Source of the DNA: [Clostridium] symbiosum
GTDB taxonomy: Bacteria > Bacillota > Clostridia > Lachnospirales > Lachnospiraceae
Direction of reading: 5' to 3'
DNA length: 64,000 bases
NCBI GenBank assembly: GCA_036419695.1
Contig: CP143946.1
Span: 186,001 to 250,000 of the forward strand
The notes beneath the pieces were generated by a model. That model was given only the letters and a program-made list of their open reading frames with translations. It did no database searches and was not told the origin of the DNA. How positions within the stretch are numbered: the first letter of the stretch is position 1; each line of letters begins with the position of its first letter. This document shows, piece after piece, positions 60,895 to 64,000 of this stretch. Position numbers and translations under genes: made by a program.

Positions 60895-62262
60895 TTGGAA
60901 ATCGGTATTGGCATTATCGCTTTTGTTGTTTACATCATATTTGTTATGGTCTGGTATCTGCTGCTGAAGCGGAGTATTGCGGAGGCCATGCTTCTGGGAC
61001 TTATTATTGTCTGTGCCTTTAACGGAGTTACGCAAATCCCTCAGACCTTTATGACCAGTTTAAACAAGGCACTGAAACAGGATGTTATGGCGGCAATCAT
61101 TTTATTTACGGTAATGGCGTCTATTATGATGCAGACCGGAATTATCACAAGACTTGTCAATATTTTAAATTCAATTCTGGGGCGGTTCCGGGGAGGCCCT
61201 GCCTATGTATCGGCTTGTGCCAGCGCAATGTTCGGGATGGTATCCGGCGCCAGCAGTGCCAATGCTGCAACGGTGGGTTCTATCACAATCCCCTGGATGA
61301 CGGAATCCGGATGGCCGAAAAGTGTGGCGGCTACGATGAATACAGGAAATGCAGGATTGGGAATCTGCATTCCACCGTCCTCCTCTATGTTTCTGATGCT
61401 GGGGCTGCCGGTAGTAGCCGGAACGGTGGAAGCAGGTGATCTCTACCTGGCCCTGATGTGCGGAGGCCTGTGGACCCTGGTTTACCGTCTTCTTCTGACC
61501 CGTTATTATGTAGGCCGTCACCATATCCCGGCAGTGTCCGCAGAACACATAGTAGGTCTGGGCAGGGCGCTTAAGGCGGGGGGGACTTCCCTGACTATGT
61601 TTTTAGGCATCATTATTCCACTGGTTGTGATTACCGGCCCGGTAGGAAAGATGCTGGAGAAGAAAGCCACATTTGGCGAAGATGGTGTCAGCGCCATGAA
61701 TATCATTATCTGGGTACCGGTGCTGATTATGTTCATCTGTCTGATAGAGGGGCGCAAGCTCCTTCCGAAAACGGCAGAGGGATTTGGTAAACTTCTCGGT
61801 TCCACCGCAAAGACCTGCTGTTCTTGCGGCGCGGTGTCACTGTTTGCGATGGCGGGCAGCAATGCCCTCACGGCAACCGGCTTCGGGGACGATTTGACGA
61901 CTCTCCTTTCGGCCATGGAATTACCAAAAGTAATTATGATTTTAATTATCGGCTTTGTTGTTGCCCTGGTAGCCGGACCGCTTAATGCAACATCCACAAC
62001 GGTCAGTCTTGGCCCTGTTGCTTATTCTGCTATGGTGGCGGTAGGGGTATCCCCGGTGACTGCAATTGTAGCATTCCTGATTTTTGCTTCCACAGAGGGA
62101 GCTTCACCGCCTATGTCCTCGCCCATTTTCGTATCCAGCAGTATTGCCGGTGTGGAGGATGTGAGTGTGATGTTCAAGCCTTTGATATTCCACTATGTCA
62201 TACCGGTCGTCCTTGTGGGAGTGCTCGTTGCCATGGGAATATTGCCGATAATAGGAGGGTAA
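60895..62262 (+). CDS. TRAP-type large permease (DctM-like) without P or Q subunits nearby
   Basis: 455 residues with twelve or more helices and DctM-like motifs: FGMVSGASSANAATVGSITIPWM, NAGLGICIPPSSSMFLML, and near the end ASTEGASPPMSSPIFVSSSIAG. These diverge from the canonical TRAP set at 27 kb. The TTG start at 60895 follows GGAGTGGAG by seven bases; an ATG 21 bases earlier contains that ribosome binding site. No binding protein or typical small subunit is adjacent; instead a 74-residue membrane protein follows. Confidence 0.82.
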   Translation: MEIGIGIIAFVVYIIFVMVWYLLLKRSIAEAMLLGLIIVCAFNGVTQIPQTFMTSLNKALKQDVMAAIILFTVMASIMMQTGIITRLVNILNSILGRFRGGPAYVSACASAMFGMVSGASSANAATVGSITIPWMTESGWPKSVAATMNTGNAGLGICIPPSSSMFLMLGLPVVAGTVEAGDLYLALMCGGLWTLVYRLLLTRYYVGRHHIPAVSAEHIVGLGRALKAGGTSLTMFLGIIIPLVVITGPVGKMLEKKATFGEDGVSAMNIIIWVPVLIMFICLIEGRKLLPKTAEGFGKLLGSTAKTCCSCGAVSLFAMAGSNALTATGFGDDLTTLLSAMELPKVIMILIIGFVVALVAGPLNATSTTVSLGPVAYSAMVAVGVSPVTAIVAFLIFASTEGASPPMSSPIFVSSSIAGVEDVSVMFKPLIFHYVIPVVLVGVLVAMGILPIIGG

Positions 62263-62269
62263 TTTAGAA

Positions 62270-62494
62270 ATGAAAAAAATATTGAACGGTATTTTTATAG
62301 CGTGCCTGTGCACCGCCCTTGCCCTCGCCGCGGCATATGTTGTGCTGGAAGCGGCAGCAGTTATGACTGCAAACGGCAGCCTGACTGTCTGGGCAGAGGC
62401 GAACCTGGAGGCTCCAGTATGTATTATGTGTTCAGTGACTGCAATCGTAGCCTTTATCATGAGCTATGTATTTCAGTGGAAATCGGGTGACTGA
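62270..62494 (+). CDS. Tiny two-helix membrane protein coupled to the TRAP-type permease
   Basis: 74 residues with two hydrophobic helices (FIACLCTALALAAAYVVLEAA and CIMCSVTAIVAFIMSYVF). Its AGGAGG overlaps the permease's stop region, with start seven bases after, so it is co-translated. It may stand in for the four-helix small subunit, or be a reduced form of it. No known family is recognised. The neighbouring LysR gene ends 13 bases away on the other strand. Confidence 0.7.
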   Translation: MKKILNGIFIACLCTALALAAAYVVLEAAAVMTANGSLTVWAEANLEAPVCIMCSVTAIVAFIMSYVFQWKSGD

Positions 62495-62507
62495 AAGAGC
62501 GCCTGAC

Positions 62508-63473
62508 CTACTTTGTAAAGTGCCGGTCTATGGAACGGGAATAGCTGCGGAAAACCATGCTGGCATCGCCGATAAAGTCCATAGCATATTGTGGTAGATG
62601 GTAATCGCTGCGATATACCATATACAAAGTGTTGTATGAAATATCATTGAGGATTGGAAAAATATGAAAAGGATCGCTGTCATCCCGGCTGTCATGCATA
62701 TGCTGATAAAAAATGACGGGAGACAGCAGTCCGGCCCCATCCCCATTTTTCGACATCTCATATATTAATCCCTGTTGATCGCATTCCAGCATAAGATGAG
62801 GCTTTGAAAAATGGGAAAAGAACTGGTCCACTCCCTTTCTCAGGCGGTTGCCGGGGCGGAGCGTGAGAAAAGGCAGGCGGATAATTTTCGTCAGATCCAC
62901 TCCATGATGAAAACCGGTCATGAGTTCATCACAGGTGTCGGGATAGTATTGTCTTAAAAGTTTTTCAGTAAAACAGCACTGAATTTTTTCTGTAGCCAGT
63001 TCAATGCGCTGCTGGTTCGGGCTGGAAGGGATATCGATGCCCACATAGAGATCAATTTTACCGGCCTGAAGGAGTTCATCCAGTTTTTTGCTGTTACCGT
63101 CTACCAGTTCAATGGAAATATTGGGATGCGAGGGATGATAGAATTTCCAGATCAGAGGGAAAAAGACGTTTCCTCTCAGGCGGGAGATGCCGACCTTTAA
63201 AGTAGCGCGGCAGTCCTGGCTGATGTCGGAAAAAGCCGCCCGCATCTTGGATTCTGCCTCCAAAAGCTGTCTTCCGTAAAAAGCCATCTCTTCTCCTTCC
63301 GGTGTGAGATGAAGGCAGGGCTTCCGTTCAAAAAGCCGGACATGATACTCATCTTCGAGGCGTCTTATATGGCTGCTCAGGGCCTGCTGACTGATGAAAA
63401 GGCGGTCTGCCGCTTTTGTGATATTCATTTCCTCTACGGTCCGCAAAAAATATTCGATACTCTTAATGTTCAT
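62508..63473 (-). CDS. LysR family transcriptional regulator
   Basis: 321 residues: HTH (ITKAADRLFISQQALSSHIRRLEDEYHVRLFER) and effector domain, slightly longer than average with a C-terminal basic tail. It is divergent from the DRE-TIM gene at the window end. GGAGG precedes the ATG. Confidence 0.9.
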   Translation of the reverse strand: MNIKSIEYFLRTVEEMNITKAADRLFISQQALSSHIRRLEDEYHVRLFERKPCLHLTPEGEEMAFYGRQLLEAESKMRAAFSDISQDCRATLKVGISRLRGNVFFPLIWKFYHPSHPNISIELVDGNSKKLDELLQAGKIDLYVGIDIPSSPNQQRIELATEKIQCCFTEKLLRQYYPDTCDELMTGFHHGVDLTKIIRLPFLTLRPGNRLRKGVDQFFSHFSKPHLMLECDQQGLIYEMSKNGDGAGLLSPVIFYQHMHDSRDDSDPFHIFPILNDISYNTLYMVYRSDYHLPQYAMDFIGDASMVFRSYSRSIDRHFTK

Positions 63474-63512
63474 TCTGCATCCTCCAGTAACAACATTTGT
63501 ATTGTGAAATAG

Positions 63513-63531
63513 ACATTTAAATAGAAAATGT
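63513..63531. promoter_or_regulatory. Dyad between LysR and DRE-TIM genes
   Basis: ACATTT-N7-AAATGT, flanked by AACAA and TTGTT. A possible LysR operator. Confidence 0.4.
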
Positions 63532-63616
63532 AATTGTTAAACAAAGAATAGCATGGTTTAAAGAAATAACAAATTAAAATTCCGTTATGAAAATTTGAAG
63601 AAATGAGGGAAATAAA

Positions 63617-64000
63617 ATGGGTAAAGTGATATTGATGGACTGTACGCTCCGGGATGGGGCTAATGTGGTTGGGAAAGGATTTTCAGCAGAAATTACGGAT
63701 ATGGTGTTGGACGGCCTGACGGCCTGTGGTGTACCAATTATTGAATTTGGCAATGCTGGCGGTATTGGGGCCTACGAGGTGGCCGGATTTACCGAGGCCC
63801 TCACGGACACGGAATATCTGGAGATTGCCAAGAAGTATATGGGCCGGGGGGCGGAGCTTGGAATGTTTCTGAATGCAAAACGATACCGAAAAAAATACAT
63901 TGATCTGGCAAAAGACTATGGCCTCGGCTTTCTGAGGGTAGGGGCAGATGCCGGTGACGGCGCCATCGCACTGGAAGCTCTCACCGCAATTAAAAAAAGA
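63617..64000 (+). CDS. DRE-TIM aldolase/lyase family protein, 3' end outside the window
   Basis: 128 residues are visible and the frame is open at the end. MDCTLRDGANVVG is the DRE-TIM signature (catalytic Arg, metal-binding Asp), closest in style to 4-hydroxy-2-oxovalerate aldolases. GVPIIEFGN and the next LGMFLNAKRY segment follow. These enzymes cleave C-C bonds to give pyruvate and an aldehyde, a use consistent with neighbouring aldehyde-handling genes. GAGGGAAA precedes the ATG. Confidence 0.82.
   Translation, partial: MGKVILMDCTLRDGANVVGKGFSAEITDMVLDGLTACGVPIIEFGNAGGIGAYEVAGFTEALTDTEYLEIAKKYMGRGAELGMFLNAKRYRKKYIDLAKDYGLGFLRVGADAGDGAIALEALTAIKKR

Noticed and set aside
1..64000. CRISPR arrays, tRNA or rRNA genes, transposases, phage genes
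   Set aside because: Looked for and not seen; the 13-, 15- and 16-bp repeats lack spacers.

Overview
This window looks like chromosomal DNA of an anaerobic Firmicute, most likely a gut-type Lachnospiraceae (Clostridium cluster XIVa). The reasons are strong AGGAGG ribosome binding sites on most genes, roughly 50% GC, Fe-S and sulfite-reductase-type proteins, C4/amino-acid style transporters, a CBS-domain pyrophosphatase and many LysR regulators. The species cannot be fixed from the sequence. I see no rRNA, tRNA, CRISPR array, IS element or phage gene.

Layout. 0-9.3 kb is housekeeping and sulfur metabolism: the end of a CBS-pyrophosphatase, a flavin reductase, shikimate kinase, a sulfite-reductase-like Fe-S fusion, cysteine synthase, a cysteine desulfidase, a CNNM/CorC-type transporter behind a possible leader-peptide attenuator, and a DUF1576 membrane protein. 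9.4-23.2 kb holds a secreted protein, a large sensor protein with GGDEF and EAL domains, a K+(Na+)/H+ antiporter that seems to start on ATT, a MATE exporter with LysR and AraC regulators, glutamate dehydrogenase and a PEP-mutase/isocitrate-lyase family enzyme.

23-47 kb is a carbon-catabolic region. An HMG-CoA-lyase family enzyme faces a unit made of a TIM-barrel isomerase/dehydratase, a shikimate-dehydrogenase-like enzyme, a TRAP transporter (Q, M, P subunits), a DMT permease and a LysR regulator, followed by a thiamine-diphosphate (ThDP) enzyme. Next comes a divergent sigma-54 module: an enhancer-binding activator facing a GltS-like symporter and an ornithine-cyclodeaminase-family enzyme, with a near-perfect -24/-12 promoter. 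A second unit, under a LysR box, has a split transketolase, a racemase-family protein, close paralogues of the ThDP enzyme and the TIM-barrel enzyme, a transaldolase and a second split transketolase.

47-64 kb contains a dipeptidase, an MFS permease, a MocR-type regulator, an acylating aldehyde dehydrogenase with a structured leader, type I dehydroquinate dehydratase facing a Gfo/Idh dehydrogenase, and a LysR-controlled unit with an opine-dehydrogenase-family enzyme, a second GltS-like symporter, a TRAP large permease and a tiny membrane protein. The window ends inside a DRE-TIM aldolase/lyase gene.

Taken together, uptake systems bring in organic acids or amino-acid derivatives; NAD(P)-dependent enzymes, ThDP enzymes and lyases convert them; transketolase and transaldolase move the carbon into sugar phosphates. 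The real substrates cannot be read from sequence alone. The most distinctive points are the duplicated ThDP/TIM-barrel module, the two pairings of a GltS symporter with an opine/ketimine-type dehydrogenase, the acidic leader peptide before the CNNM gene, and a 230-bp nested palindrome at 23.3-23.6 kb.
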